Assembly (NCBI RefSeq): GCF_015471405.1
Contig: NZ_BLVZ01000020.1
Span: 1-64,000, forward strand
DNA length: 64,000 nucleotides
Origin: Pseudomonas cichorii
GTDB taxonomy: Bacteria > Pseudomonadota > Gammaproteobacteria > Pseudomonadales > Pseudomonadaceae
Reading direction: 5' to 3'
This document shows positions 26,084 through 36,052 of the stretch, one piece after another. The position numbers and the translations under genes are program-made. How positions within the stretch are numbered: the first letter of the stretch is position 1; every line of letters starts with the position of its first letter. The notes beneath the pieces are model-generated. The model was given only the letters and a program-made list of their open reading frames with translations, ran no database searches and was not told where the DNA came from.

Positions 26084-27310
26084 TCAAATATCCAGCAGCA
26101 GACGAGCCGGATCTTCCAGCAGGTTCTTGATGGTAACGAGGAAGGTTACCGCTTCTTTACCGTCGATCAAACGGTGATCGTACGACAGAGCCAGATACAT
26201 CATCGGACGAATCACAACCTGACCATTGATCGCCATAGGACGCTGCAGAATGTTGTGCATGCCCAGAATGGCGGCCTGTGGCGGGTTGACGATCGGCGTC
26301 GACATCATCGAACCGAAGGTACCACCGTTGGTGATGGTGAAGGTACCACCGGTCATCTCGTCCAGGGACAGCTTGCCGTCACGAGCCTTCTTGCCGAAGG
26401 TGGCGATGCCGCCTTCGATTTCAGCCAGGCTCATCAGCTCGGCGTTACGCAGAACCGGTACGACCAGACCACGATCGCTGGATACGGCAACACCGACGTC
26501 GGCATAACCGTGGTAAACGATGTCGCCACCGTCGATCGAAGCGTTGACTGCCGGGAAGCGTTTCAGCGCTTCGGTAGCTGCCTTGACGAAGAACGACATG
26601 AAGCCCAGGCGCACGCCATTGTGGGACTTCTCGAACAGGTCCTTGTACTTGGCGCGCAGAGCCATGACTTCGGTCATGTCCACTTCGTTGAACGTGGTCA
26701 GCATCGCCATGTTCGACTGGGCTTCGACCAGACGCTTGGCAACGGTGGCACGAACGCGAGTCATCGGTACACGCTTCTCGACGCGGTCGCCGGCAGCCAG
26801 CACAGGAGCAGCAGCGGCTGCAGCAGGCTTGGCGGCAGGAGCTGCGGCCGGTGCGGATTTCTTGGCTTCTACAGCGGCAACCACGTCTTCCTTGGTTACA
26901 CGACCGTCCTTGCCAGTGCCTTTGACGCTGGCCAGGTTGATGCCGTTTTCTTCAGCCAGCTTGCGAGCGGCAGGAGCAGCAATTGCATCTTCGTCAGCAG
27001 CCGACGCAGCAGCCTGTGCCGGTGCAGCAGCTGGAGCCGCAGCAGCGGCGGCAGGAGCAGCAGATGCAGTAGCACCGGCGTCCAGGGTTGCAATCACTTC
27101 GTTGGACAGGACGGTGTCGCCCTCGCCTTTCACGATCGATGCCAGCACGCCGTCTGCTTCGGCCAGAACTTCGAGGACAACCTTGTCAGTCTCGATGTCG
27201 ACCAGCAGCTCGTCACGTTTTACCGCTTCGCCCGGTTGCTTGTGCCACTTGGAAATGGTGCCGTCGGCAACGGATTCCGGGAAAGAGGGGGCTTTGATCT
27301 CGATAGCCAT
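26084..27310 (-). CDS. sucB: Dihydrolipoyllysine succinyltransferase (E2 of 2-oxoglutarate dehydrogenase)
   Basis: The 24-mer core E2 that passes succinyl from SucA to CoA. 408 aa: N-terminal lipoyl domain with the modified Lys in VDIETDKVVLEV, an Ala/Pro-rich linker, the E3-binding domain (AAPAARKLAEENGINL), a second Ala/Pro linker, and the catalytic domain ending with SYDHRLIDGKEAV, which carries the active His and Asp. The start at ATG 27310 (MAIEIKAPSFPES) matches the family; the frame continues upstream without reason to use it. It lies 41 bp after sucA. Confidence 0.97.
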   Translation of the reverse strand: MAIEIKAPSFPESVADGTISKWHKQPGEAVKRDELLVDIETDKVVLEVLAEADGVLASIVKGEGDTVLSNEVIATLDAGATASAAPAAAAAAPAAAPAQAAASAADEDAIAAPAARKLAEENGINLASVKGTGKDGRVTKEDVVAAVEAKKSAPAAAPAAKPAAAAAAPVLAAGDRVEKRVPMTRVRATVAKRLVEAQSNMAMLTTFNEVDMTEVMALRAKYKDLFEKSHNGVRLGFMSFFVKAATEALKRFPAVNASIDGGDIVYHGYADVGVAVSSDRGLVVPVLRNAELMSLAEIEGGIATFGKKARDGKLSLDEMTGGTFTITNGGTFGSMMSTPIVNPPQAAILGMHNILQRPMAINGQVVIRPMMYLALSYDHRLIDGKEAVTFLVTIKNLLEDPARLLLDI

Positions 27311-27351
27311 TATCTGTAATTCCTTAATTCGGTTTCTAATGCTCGAAGGCG

Positions 27352-30183
27352 TTAAACAGTGAAGGCATCTTGCAGGAGTTTTTCCTGCTGCTCGGCATGC
27401 ATCGAAGCATAACCACACGCGGGAGCTGCAGAAGCGTCACGACCGGCATACTCGAGAACGAGGCTGCGGTTGTGGTTGCTCATGCTGCGACGCAAGTGGT
27501 GTTGACTGCTGTACCAGGCACCCTGGTTCATCGGCTCTTCCTGACACCACACTACATTCTGCAGGTTGGTGTAAGGCGCGATCGCTTCCATGAGATCATC
27601 TTCAGGGAACGGATACAGCTGTTCGATACGTACGATGGCGATGTCTTCGCGGCCTTCGGCACGGCGTTTTTCCAGCAGATCGTAGTAGACCTTGCCGCCA
27701 CACAGCACCAGACGGGTCACCTTGGCCGGGTCGAGTGCATCGACTTCCGGGATGACTGTCTGGAACGAGCCTTCGGCCAGTTCTTCCAGAGTCGAGATTG
27801 CCAGCTTGTGGCGCAGCAGCGACTTTGGCGTCAACACGATCAGCGGCTTGCGCAGCGGACGGATCACCTGACGACGCAGCAAGTGGTAGATCTGCGCTGG
27901 AGTGGTCGGCACACATACCTGAATGTTGTGCTCGGCACACAGCTGCAGATAACGCTCAAGACGTGCGGACGAGTGCTCAGGCCCCTGCCCTTCATAACCG
28001 TGAGGCAACAGCATGGTCAGACCGCACAGACGGCCCCACTTGTGCTCGCCGCTGGTGATGAACTGGTCGATAACCACTTGCGCGCCGTTGGCGAAGTCAC
28101 CGAACTGGGCTTCCCAGATAACCAGAGCGTTAGGCTCGGTAGTCGAGTAGCCGTATTCGTAAGCCAGTACCGCTTCTTCGGACAGGAACGAGTCGTACAG
28201 GTCAAAACGCGGCTGACCGGCGAACAGGTTCTTCAGAGGAATGTAGGTACTTGCGTCTTTCTGGTTGTGCAGAACAGCGTGACGGTGCGAGAACGTACCG
28301 CGACCGATGTCCTGACCCGTCATGCGAATCGGGTGACCTTCGAACGCCAGGGTCGCGTACGCCATGGTTTCAGCGTAACCCCAGTTGATCGGCAGGCCGC
28401 CGGCTTGCATCTTCTGACGGTCTTCGTAGATCTTCTGGACCTGACGCTGAACGACGAAGCCTTCCGGCAGCTCCATCAGCTTGGCGGACAGTTCCTGCAA
28501 GGTCTTGAGGTCGAAACGAGTGTCGTGACGCGCAGTCCAGGCATGGCCCAGATACGGACGCCAGTCGACGAACAGCTCCTTGTTCGGCTCCTTGACCAGG
28601 CTTTTCACAACATGCTGACCGTTGTCCAGCGCATTGCGATAGTCATCGATCTTGGCCTGGACACGCTCTTCAGTGAGAACACCGGCCTTGATCAACTGAT
28701 CGGCGTACAACTCGCGAGTCGTGCGCTGCTTGGTGATCTGCTGGTACATCAACGGCTGGGTGCCGCTAGGCTCGTCCGCTTCGTTGTGACCGCGACGACG
28801 GTAGCAGACCAGATCGATCACGATGTCACGCTTGAACTGCATGCGGTAATCGATAGCCAGCTGGGTCACGAACACCACGGCTTCCGGGTCATCGCCATTC
28901 ACATGGAGAATCGGAGCCTGGATCATCTTGGCAACGTCGGTGGCGTACTCGGTGGAACGCGAGTCCAGCGGGTTGCTGATGGTGAAACCAACCTGGTTGT
29001 TGATGACGATATGGATCGTGCCGCCAGTCTTGAAGCCGCGGGTCTGCGACATCTGGAAGGTTTCCATGACCACACCCTGACCTGCGAAAGCAGCATCACC
29101 GTGGAGGGAAATCGGCAGAACCTTGTCACCGTTCGGATCGTTACGACGATCCTGACGCGCACGCACGGACCCTTCGACCACCGGAGAAACGATTTCCAGG
29201 TGGGACGGGTTGAATGCCATGGCCAGGTGAACTTCGCCACCTGCGGTCATTACGTTGGAAGAGAAACCCTGGTGATATTTGACGTCACCGGAGCCAAGCT
29301 CCACTTTCTTCTTGCCTTCGAACTCGTCGAACAGCTCGCGCGGGTTCTTGCCGAAGGTGTTGACCAGCACGTTCAGACGGCCACGGTGGGCCATGCCGAT
29401 CACGACTTCCTTGGTGCCGTAGGAACCGGAACGCTGGATCAGTTCGTCCAGCATCGGGATCAGGCTTTCGCCACCTTCCAGACCGAAGCGCTTGGTGCCC
29501 GGATATTTGGTACCCAGGTATTTTTCCAGCCCTTCAGCGGCAGTGACGCGCTCAAGCAGGTGACCCTGGATTTCAGCAGAGAACGCAGGACGGCCACGCA
29601 CGCTTTCAAGACGCTGCATGAACCAGTTGCGTTGCTCGGAATCAACGATGTGCGTGAACTCCGAACCGATGGTGCGACAATATGTCTGCTGCAACGCTTC
29701 GAGAATTTCGCGTAGGCTCGCTTCCTCTTTGCCGATGAACAGGTCGCCGGCGCGGAAAGTCGTATCCAGATCGGCATTGGTCAAGCCGTAGTGATTGATC
29801 GACAGATCGGCCGGGGCAGGACGCTGCCACAGGCCCAGCGGATCGAGCTGAGCAACCTGATGGCCGCGCATACGATATGCCTGGATCAGTCGCAATACTT
29901 CAACTTGCTTCTTCTCGTGCTCGCTGCTCACGCTCCCGGCAGATACCGGTTGAGCGCGGCGCTGGTTTTTAGCCAGCAACACAAAATGATCGCGAATCGT
30001 GGAATGCGATACATCGGTGGCAGAGTTGCCGTCTGCTGGCAACTTCTGAAAGTAGGTGCGCCATTCTTCTGGCACAGCGTTAGGGTCGTGCAGGTAGAGC
30101 TCATAAAGCTCTTCCACATAGGCAGCGTTACCACCGGATAGGTGGGCACTGTTCCACATGCGCTGCATCACGCTTTCTTGCAT
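27352..30183 (-). CDS. sucA: 2-oxoglutarate dehydrogenase E1 component
   Basis: The thiamine-diphosphate enzyme that decarboxylates 2-oxoglutarate. 943 aa, full length, starting MQESVMQRMWNSAHLSGG as in other pseudomonads. Readable regions include HRGRLNVLVNTFGK, the thiamine-binding stretch HGDAAFAGQGVVMET and the E1-specific region RRRGHNEADEPSGTQP. It follows sdhB with a 259-bp gap that may hold an internal promoter; no clear one was picked out by eye. Confidence 0.97.
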   Translation of the reverse strand: MQESVMQRMWNSAHLSGGNAAYVEELYELYLHDPNAVPEEWRTYFQKLPADGNSATDVSHSTIRDHFVLLAKNQRRAQPVSAGSVSSEHEKKQVEVLRLIQAYRMRGHQVAQLDPLGLWQRPAPADLSINHYGLTNADLDTTFRAGDLFIGKEEASLREILEALQQTYCRTIGSEFTHIVDSEQRNWFMQRLESVRGRPAFSAEIQGHLLERVTAAEGLEKYLGTKYPGTKRFGLEGGESLIPMLDELIQRSGSYGTKEVVIGMAHRGRLNVLVNTFGKNPRELFDEFEGKKKVELGSGDVKYHQGFSSNVMTAGGEVHLAMAFNPSHLEIVSPVVEGSVRARQDRRNDPNGDKVLPISLHGDAAFAGQGVVMETFQMSQTRGFKTGGTIHIVINNQVGFTISNPLDSRSTEYATDVAKMIQAPILHVNGDDPEAVVFVTQLAIDYRMQFKRDIVIDLVCYRRRGHNEADEPSGTQPLMYQQITKQRTTRELYADQLIKAGVLTEERVQAKIDDYRNALDNGQHVVKSLVKEPNKELFVDWRPYLGHAWTARHDTRFDLKTLQELSAKLMELPEGFVVQRQVQKIYEDRQKMQAGGLPINWGYAETMAYATLAFEGHPIRMTGQDIGRGTFSHRHAVLHNQKDASTYIPLKNLFAGQPRFDLYDSFLSEEAVLAYEYGYSTTEPNALVIWEAQFGDFANGAQVVIDQFITSGEHKWGRLCGLTMLLPHGYEGQGPEHSSARLERYLQLCAEHNIQVCVPTTPAQIYHLLRRQVIRPLRKPLIVLTPKSLLRHKLAISTLEELAEGSFQTVIPEVDALDPAKVTRLVLCGGKVYYDLLEKRRAEGREDIAIVRIEQLYPFPEDDLMEAIAPYTNLQNVVWCQEEPMNQGAWYSSQHHLRRSMSNHNRSLVLEYAGRDASAAPACGYASMHAEQQEKLLQDAFTV

Positions 30184-30442
30184 GCTTGGTCACCCTCGGT
30201 AAGGGGACACCACCGGCGAAGACGCCATAGCAAACATGAAACAGTCGTGTGCAGCGACCATATCAAGTCACTAAGGATCACGCAGATAGCCCGGGTACCA
30301 GCCCGGATGCCCCTGCTGGTCTCATTTCTTCAAAATAAGAGCGGCAGCCTTGCGAGCCACTGCTCAGGTTAAAGCCACGACGCCGGTTGAAGCCTGCGCC
30401 GCGGCTACTTTACGTGCAACGGTGTTACGGTACTGCGGTAAA

Positions 30443-31147
30443 TCAGACGCCGCTTTGCAGAAGCATGTTACGTACGTGTCCGATTGCCTTGGTCGGGTTA
30501 AGACCTTTCGGGCAAACGTTTACGCAGTTCATGATCCCGCGGCAGCGGAAAACACTGAACGGGTCATCAAGCGAAGCCAGACGCTCGGAAGTCCGGGTGT
30601 CACGGCTGTCAGCCAGGAAGCGATAGGCTTGCAGCAGCGCAGCCGGACCGAGGAACTTGTCCGGATTCCACCAGAAGGACGGGCAGGAAGTCGAGCAGCA
30701 AGCGCACAGAATACACTCGTACAGACCATCCAGCTTTTCGCGCTCTTCCGGAGATTGCAGACGCTCGATGGCCGGAGCCGGAGTGTCGTTCTGCAGGAAA
30801 GGCTTCACCTTCTCGTATTGCTTGTAGAAGATGCTCATATCCACTACCAAGTCACGAATAACCGGCAAACCAGGCAATGGGCGCACTACCAGCTTGTTAT
30901 TCTTGACCACGGAAGACAGTGGAGTGATGCAGGCAAGACCGTTCTTGCCGTTGATGTTCATGCCATCGGAACCACACACGCCTTCACGGCAGGAGCGACG
31001 GTACGAGAAACCTTCATCCTGTTCCTTGACCAGGGCCAGCACATCAAGAACCATCAGGTCCTTGCCACCGGTATCGACCTGGAACTCCTGCATGAACGGC
31101 GCGGCGTCCTGATCAGGGTTGTAACGATAAACACTGACTTGCAACAT
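30443..31147 (-). CDS. sdhB: Succinate dehydrogenase iron-sulfur subunit
   Basis: Carries electrons from the SdhA flavin to ubiquinone. 234 aa. All three cluster motifs are present: CREGVCGSDGMNING for the 2Fe-2S centre, CILCACCSTSCP for the 4Fe-4S and CRGIMNCVNVCPKG for the 3Fe-4S. I place the start at the ATG giving MLQVSVYRYNP, since the frame upstream only offers a GTG that overlaps the sdhA end. It lies 11 bp after sdhA. Confidence 0.97.
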   Translation of the reverse strand: MLQVSVYRYNPDQDAAPFMQEFQVDTGGKDLMVLDVLALVKEQDEGFSYRRSCREGVCGSDGMNINGKNGLACITPLSSVVKNNKLVVRPLPGLPVIRDLVVDMSIFYKQYEKVKPFLQNDTPAPAIERLQSPEEREKLDGLYECILCACCSTSCPSFWWNPDKFLGPAALLQAYRFLADSRDTRTSERLASLDDPFSVFRCRGIMNCVNVCPKGLNPTKAIGHVRNMLLQSGV

Positions 31148-31158
31148 ATCGGTCACCC

Positions 31159-32931
31159 TTAATAAGTCCGAACCTTAGGCTCAAAAGTCGGAACAGTTTT
31201 CGGCGAGAAGTTCACGGCACGCTTGGTTACACGCTTGTCACCCGGGAAGTACAGGGTGTGGCACAACCAGTTTTCGTCATCGCGATCTTCAAAGTCTTCA
31301 CGGGCGTGGGCGCCGCGCGATTCCTTACGATGTTCTGCGGCAATCGCCGTGGCTTCGGCAACTTCCAGCAGGTTTTGCAGTTCAAGCGCTTCGATACGGG
31401 CAGTGTTGAACGCCTGGCTCTTGTCGTTGATCTTGACGTTGGCAATGCGCTCGCGCAGACCAGCCAGCTGAGCAATACCCTTCTGCATGTATTCGCCGGT
31501 ACGGAATACACCGAAGTAGTTCTGCATGCAGCTTTGCAGCTCTTTACGCAGCGAAGCAACGTCTTCACCGGTAGTGCGCTCATTGAGGCCGGACAGACGC
31601 GCCAGGGCAGCATCGACATCGGACTCGGAAGCACGACGGTAGTCGACGCCTTCACGCAGGCTCTGCTCAAGGTGCAGACCGGCAGCACGACCGAAGACCA
31701 CCAGGTCGAGCAGCGAGTTACCGCCCAGACGGTTGGCGCCATGCACGGATACGCAAGCCACTTCACCTACAGCGAACAGACCAGGAATGATCTGGTCGGT
31801 GCCAGCAGCGTCCTGAGTGATCGCCTGACCATGAATGTTGGTGGCAATGCCGCCCATCATGTAGTGGCAGGTCGGAACGACAGGGATCGGAGCCAGAGCA
31901 GGATCGACGTGAGCAAAAGTCTTGGACAGCTCCATGATGCCTGGCAGGCGGCTGTGCAACACTTCTTCGCCCAAGTGATCGAGCTTGAGCATCACGTGAT
32001 CGCCATCCGGACCACAACCGTTACCGGCGATGATCTCTTTAACCATGGAACGGGCAACAACGTCACGACCGGCAAGGTCCTTGGCGTTCGGAGCATAACG
32101 CTCCATGAAACGCTCGCCATGCTTGTTGATCAGGTAACCACCTTCACCACGGCAACCTTCGGTAACCAGTACACCTGCGCCGGCAATACCGGTCGGGTGG
32201 AACTGCCACATTTCGATGTCCTGAACAGGAACACCGGCACGCAGAGCCATGCCGACACCGTCACCGGTGTTGATCAGGGCGTTGGTGGTGGACGAGTAGA
32301 TACGACCTGCACCACCGGTTGCCAGTACGGTTGCATTGGCGCGGATGTAGGAGGTTTCGCCTGTTTCGATGCAGATAGCGATGATGCCGACAAAGGCGCC
32401 ATCCTGGTTCTTCACCAGATCCACGGCATAGTATTCGTTCAGGAATACAGTGCCTGCTTTCAGGTTGGCCTGATACAGGGTGTGCAGCAGAGCGTGGCCG
32501 GTACGGTCGGCAGCGGCGCAGGTACGTGCAGCCTGACCACCTTTACCGAAGTCCTTGGACTGACCGCCGAAAGGACGCTGGTAGATGCGGCCCTGTTCGG
32601 TGCGGGAGAACGGCAGACCCATGTGCTCGAGCTCGAAGACCGCTTCCGGGCCTACGGAACACATGTATTCGATAGCGTCCTGGTCACCGATGTAGTCGGA
32701 ACCCTTGACGGTATCGTACATGTGCCAGCGCCAGTCATCGTTCGGGTCGGCCGAAGCGATTGCGCAAGTGATGCCGCCCTGTGCGGAAACGGTGTGCGAG
32801 CGAGTCGGGAATACCTTGGTGACAACAGCGGTCTTGTGACCACCCTGAGCCAGTTGCAAGGCAGCGCGCATGCCAGCGCCGCCGCCACCGATGATGATGG
32901 CGTCGAAGGAAAGTGTATTTGTGTTAGCCAT
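31159..32931 (-). CDS. sdhA: Succinate dehydrogenase flavoprotein subunit
   Basis: Catalytic subunit of complex II, oxidising succinate to fumarate with covalently bound FAD. 590 aa. It has the N-terminal dinucleotide fold GGGGAGMRAALQLA, the flavinylation-site region TRSHTVSAQGGI, and the active-site region HPTGIAGAGVLVTEG. The C terminus ends in the usual PKVRTY. It lies 3 bp after sdhD. Confidence 0.97.
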   Translation of the reverse strand: MANTNTLSFDAIIIGGGGAGMRAALQLAQGGHKTAVVTKVFPTRSHTVSAQGGITCAIASADPNDDWRWHMYDTVKGSDYIGDQDAIEYMCSVGPEAVFELEHMGLPFSRTEQGRIYQRPFGGQSKDFGKGGQAARTCAAADRTGHALLHTLYQANLKAGTVFLNEYYAVDLVKNQDGAFVGIIAICIETGETSYIRANATVLATGGAGRIYSSTTNALINTGDGVGMALRAGVPVQDIEMWQFHPTGIAGAGVLVTEGCRGEGGYLINKHGERFMERYAPNAKDLAGRDVVARSMVKEIIAGNGCGPDGDHVMLKLDHLGEEVLHSRLPGIMELSKTFAHVDPALAPIPVVPTCHYMMGGIATNIHGQAITQDAAGTDQIIPGLFAVGEVACVSVHGANRLGGNSLLDLVVFGRAAGLHLEQSLREGVDYRRASESDVDAALARLSGLNERTTGEDVASLRKELQSCMQNYFGVFRTGEYMQKGIAQLAGLRERIANVKINDKSQAFNTARIEALELQNLLEVAEATAIAAEHRKESRGAHAREDFEDRDDENWLCHTLYFPGDKRVTKRAVNFSPKTVPTFEPKVRTY

Positions 32932-32934
32932 GAA

Positions 32935-33303
32935 TCAGATACCCCAAAGAATCTGCACGCCCCAGACGAAGTAAGCGAACATTGCAACGCCACTTACTGC
33001 CTGAAAGAGAAAACGAACTGCAGTCGCGGACTTGCCCAGCGCCATAGGCGTCAGGTAGTCGGTCGCAATGGTCCACATGCCGACCCAGGCGTGAGCGCCA
33101 AGGGCAACGAGGGCCAACAGACTGAAGATACGCATCCCGTTGTGCGAGAACAGCTCATGCCACTGGGCATAGGTCAGGCCAGGGTGAGCGACGAGGTAGC
33201 CGATCAGGAAAATGAAATAAGCCGCGAGCACGACCGCTGAAACGCGCTGCGCCATCCAGTCATAGAGGCCCGAACGCGACAGGTTAGTGACGTTGGTTAC
33301 CAT
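32935..33303 (-). CDS. sdhD: Succinate dehydrogenase membrane anchor subunit D
   Basis: A 122-aa hydrophobic anchor with three transmembrane helices that, with SdhC, binds haem b and ubiquinone. Motifs include SGLYDWMAQRVSAVVL and the GAHAWVGMWTIATDYL segment that holds the haem-side His and quinone-site Asp/Tyr. ATG 33303 overlaps the end of sdhC by 7 nt; the TTG two codons earlier is disfavoured. Confidence 0.95.
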   Translation of the reverse strand: MVTNVTNLSRSGLYDWMAQRVSAVVLAAYFIFLIGYLVAHPGLTYAQWHELFSHNGMRIFSLLALVALGAHAWVGMWTIATDYLTPMALGKSATAVRFLFQAVSGVAMFAYFVWGVQILWGI

Positions 33304-33671
33304 ATCCAAACTCCCGCCAGGATGATCACCACCACGGAGACGGCGATAACGATTTTCGAGCCCAGCTTCCCGCCTTCCAGCGTTTCACCGACACCCGCGT
33401 CCATGATCAGGTGGCGAACACCGGCCACCAGGTGATACAGCAGGGCAGATAGCAGCCCCCAGATTACAAACTTGGCCAGCGGGCTGGTCAGACACGCTTT
33501 CACTTCACCGAAGGTTTCTTCGGAGGCCAGCGACTTGTCCATTGCATAAAGCATGATTGCAATGCCGACAAAGAGGATGACACCGGAGATACGGTGAAGG
33601 ATGGACGTGTAAGCAGTGACTGGGAGCTTGATGGTCCTTAGGTCTAGATTTACAGGTCGTTGGCTTTTCAC
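33297..33671 (-). CDS. sdhC: Succinate dehydrogenase cytochrome b556 subunit
   Basis: A three-helix membrane subunit of complex II with the family signature RPVNLDLRTIKLPVTAYTS, followed by the ILHRISG quinone-site region and the haem-ligand region HLVAGVRHLIMD. The start is uncertain: no ATG exists, and I chose GTG 33671 (reading VKSQRPVNL, 124 aa); the frame is open upstream to a TTG at 33704. It is the first gene of sdhCDAB-sucAB-lpd-sucCD. Confidence 0.93.
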   Translation of the reverse strand: MKSQRPVNLDLRTIKLPVTAYTSILHRISGVILFVGIAIMLYAMDKSLASEETFGEVKACLTSPLAKFVIWGLLSALLYHLVAGVRHLIMDAGVGETLEGGKLGSKIVIAVSVVVIILAGVWIW

Positions 33672-33805
33672 GGCTTTTTTTTCACACTGAAGAGCCCCTA
33701 ACAATCAGGGCAAGTTGTTGGGAAGTGCACTGGTCAGGTACCCACCACCCAGGAAGTGACAACCCCCTTAAAACGGGCCCAAAAGCCCTTGGCGGTCGGA
33801 CGCCG

Positions 33806-33834
33806 AGTATAGACAGTTAGGGAACTAATGACAA
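33806..33834 (-). promoter_or_regulatory. Sigma-70 promoter of the sdh-suc operon
   Basis: On the minus strand TTGTCA (33829-33834) and TATACT (33806-33811) have a 17-bp spacer, a near-consensus pair 135 bp upstream of the sdhC start. It faces the gltA promoter across about 115 bp, so the two main TCA units share one control region (33672-34035). Confidence 0.75.
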
Positions 33835-33949
33835 CGCGCAGACTTACAGCCAATAGCGGATTGCGCGGATTGAATAAAAGGCGTAAACGGCAGCAATGGC
33901 TTGCAGAAACATCAGCATAAAGGCCTTGCGGAACACGACTTTAGGCAAA

Positions 33950-33977
33950 TTGACTTTAGAATTTATCTAACTATAGT
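33950..33977 (+). promoter_or_regulatory. Sigma-70 promoter of gltA
   Basis: TTGACT (33950-33955) and TATAGT (33972-33977) are 16 bp apart, with the expected transcript start about 50 nt before the gltA ATG. A strong ribosome binding site TAGGAGG follows at 34027-34033. Confidence 0.75.
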
Positions 33978-34035
33978 GGTGCGGGCCCTGCGTGGGGGGC
34001 CTGTCTGATGATTTGAAGCATAAATAGGAGGCCAC

Positions 34036-35325
34036 ATGGCTGACAAAAAAGCGCAGTTGATCATCGAGGGCACAGCCCCCGTCGAGCTGCCTATACTGAC
34101 CGGCACCGTGGGTCCTGACGTGATCGACGTGCGCGGACTCACCGCCACCGGCCGCTTCACATTCGACCCTGGCTTCATGTCGACCGCCTCTTGCGAGTCG
34201 AAGATCACCTACATTGATGGTGACAATGGCATTCTGCTGCACCGTGGTTATCCGATCGAGCAACTGGCCGAACAGTCCGATTATCTGGAAACCTGCTACC
34301 TTCTGCTCAATGGCGAGCTGCCAACCAGCGAACAGAAAGCCCAGTTCGTTGCCGTGGTCAAGAACCACACCATGGTCCACGAGCAGCTCAAGAGCTTCTT
34401 CAACGGCTTCCGCCGCGACGCCCACCCGATGGCTGTCATGTGTGGCGTAGTCGGTGCCCTGTCCGCGTTTTACCACGACTCGCTGGACATCAATAACCCG
34501 CAACACCGTGAAATCTCGGCAGTTCGCCTGGTCGCCAAGATGCCGACCCTGGCAGCGATGGTTTACAAGTACTCCATGGGCCAACCCATGATGTACCCGC
34601 GTAACGACCTCAGCTACGCCGAAAACTTCCTGCACATGATGTTCAACACCCCTTGCGAGATCAAACCGATCAGCCCGGTGCTGGCCAAGGCAATGGACAA
34701 GATCTTCATCCTGCATGCCGACCACGAGCAGAACGCTTCGACCTCCACCGTGCGCATGGCCGGCTCGTCGGGTGCAAACCCGTTCGCCTGTATCGCAGCC
34801 GGTATCGCGGCACTCTGGGGCCCGGCTCACGGCGGCGCCAACGAAGCCGTACTGACCATGCTCGATGAAATCGGCGATGTTTCCAACATCGACAAGTTCA
34901 TCGCCAAGGCCAAGGACAAGAACGACCCGTTCAAACTGATGGGCTTCGGTCACCGCGTCTACAAGAACCGCGATCCACGCGCCACGGTCATGAAAAAGAC
35001 CTGCGACGAAGTACTTCGCGAGCTGGGCATCACCAATGACCCACAACTCGAACTGGCCATGCGCCTTGAAGAGATCGCCCTGACCGATCCGTACTTCATC
35101 GAGCGCTCGCTATACCCGAACGTCGACTTCTATTCGGGCATCATCCTGAAGGCCATCGGCATTCCAACCAGCATGTTCACCGTAATCTTCGCCCTGGCGC
35201 GGACTGTCGGCTGGATCTCGCACTGGAAGGAAATGCTCTCCAGCCCGTACAAGATTGGCCGTCCACGCCAGCTGTACACCGGCAACGAGACACGCGATAT
35301 CGTGCCACTGGAAGACCGCAAGTAA
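34036..35325 (+). CDS. gltA: Citrate synthase (type II, gram-negative)
   Basis: Condenses acetyl-CoA and oxaloacetate, the entry step of the TCA cycle. 429 aa, the length of the hexameric, NADH-inhibited gram-negative enzyme. The catalytic regions GPAHGGANEAVL and FGHRVYKNRDPRA, with the active His residues, and the Asp-containing C-terminal region are present. It is divergent from sdhC and followed by a strong terminator. Confidence 0.98.
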   Translation: MADKKAQLIIEGTAPVELPILTGTVGPDVIDVRGLTATGRFTFDPGFMSTASCESKITYIDGDNGILLHRGYPIEQLAEQSDYLETCYLLLNGELPTSEQKAQFVAVVKNHTMVHEQLKSFFNGFRRDAHPMAVMCGVVGALSAFYHDSLDINNPQHREISAVRLVAKMPTLAAMVYKYSMGQPMMYPRNDLSYAENFLHMMFNTPCEIKPISPVLAKAMDKIFILHADHEQNASTSTVRMAGSSGANPFACIAAGIAALWGPAHGGANEAVLTMLDEIGDVSNIDKFIAKAKDKNDPFKLMGFGHRVYKNRDPRATVMKKTCDEVLRELGITNDPQLELAMRLEEIALTDPYFIERSLYPNVDFYSGIILKAIGIPTSMFTVIFALARTVGWISHWKEMLSSPYKIGRPRQLYTGNETRDIVPLEDRK

Positions 35326-35343
35326 GCGACTTTCCAGCAATGA

Positions 35344-35371
35344 AAAGGGCTGCCAATGGCAGCCCTTTTTT
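35344..35371 (+). terminator. Rho-independent terminator of gltA
   Basis: An AAAGGGCTGCC-AAT-GGCAGCCCTTTTTT hairpin 18 bp after the gltA stop. A-runs on the left suggest it also stops the convergent START-domain gene at 35392. Confidence 0.88.
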
Positions 35372-35391
35372 GTGCTTCGATAGTTTCAGAC

Positions 35392-35997
35392 TTACTTTTG
35401 CGACCTTTCCTTCAATGCTTTCAGAGTATTGAACGGCGCATCCACAACAAACTTGTTGGCCAGCCAGGACGGCACACTGCCGCCCGGATCGGTATGCACC
35501 TGATAGGTCACCTCGGTCTGATTCGGCCCTTTGGGCACCAGCTTCCAGAAGCCCTTGACCTCTGCGACCCGCACAAAACCCTTTTCTTCGGGCAGATAGC
35601 TTGATTGCTCGTCAATATTGCGCGTCAGGCTGCCATCAGCACCCTCCTCGCTTGTAATCAGCAGAATCGAATCACGAGGGGTAACAGGCCATGGCGTATT
35701 GAATTTTGTATAAGTCCAGGCCTTGTTGCCTTCATGCTTGAGCAGCTTCTGTGACTGGCATTCATGAATCCAGGCGCAGGCACCCACCACATCTTCCTGA
35801 AGGGCGCGTAGCTTGGCAACACTGGCATTGATGGTAGTCACGCCGCGATAAGCCTTGTATTTGGAGCCCGGCACATCGCTCAGGGAAACCTTGATCCCCT
35901 CCTCGTCCTTGGCCACCTGCCAATCTTCAGCCTGAGCCACACCAGCCAGCAGCACAGTCAACCCACAGACAACAGCCATGCGATGCAGCGTATCCAT
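35392..35997 (-). CDS. Secreted START-domain (lipid-transfer-like) protein
   Basis: A 201-aa protein with a clean signal peptide (MAVVCGLTVLLAGVAQA), then a START/SRPBCC-type fold: the segments YKAYRGVTTINASVAKLRAL, WPVTPRDSILLIT and FWKLVPKGPNQTEVTYQ are typical. It should be periplasmic and may bind a hydrophobic ligand; the true ligand is unknown. A GGAATAA site precedes the ATG. It stands alone between gltA and the small cysteine protein. Confidence 0.88.
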   Translation of the reverse strand: MDTLHRMAVVCGLTVLLAGVAQAEDWQVAKDEEGIKVSLSDVPGSKYKAYRGVTTINASVAKLRALQEDVVGACAWIHECQSQKLLKHEGNKAWTYTKFNTPWPVTPRDSILLITSEEGADGSLTRNIDEQSSYLPEEKGFVRVAEVKGFWKLVPKGPNQTEVTYQVHTDPGGSVPSWLANKFVVDAPFNTLKALKERSQK

Positions 35998-36052
35998 TGT
36001 TTATTCCTTATTGTTGAAGTTCTGATAAAGCAATTCCGCGCAGCGACATTCT

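Noticed and set aside
27370..29715. 781-codon open frame opposite sucA
   Set aside because: It lies antisense to the E1 gene and is long only because of GC-rich third positions; no recognisable protein.
31258..33240. 660-codon open frame opposite sdhA-sdhD
   Set aside because: It lies antisense to two confirmed succinate dehydrogenase genes and has no motifs.
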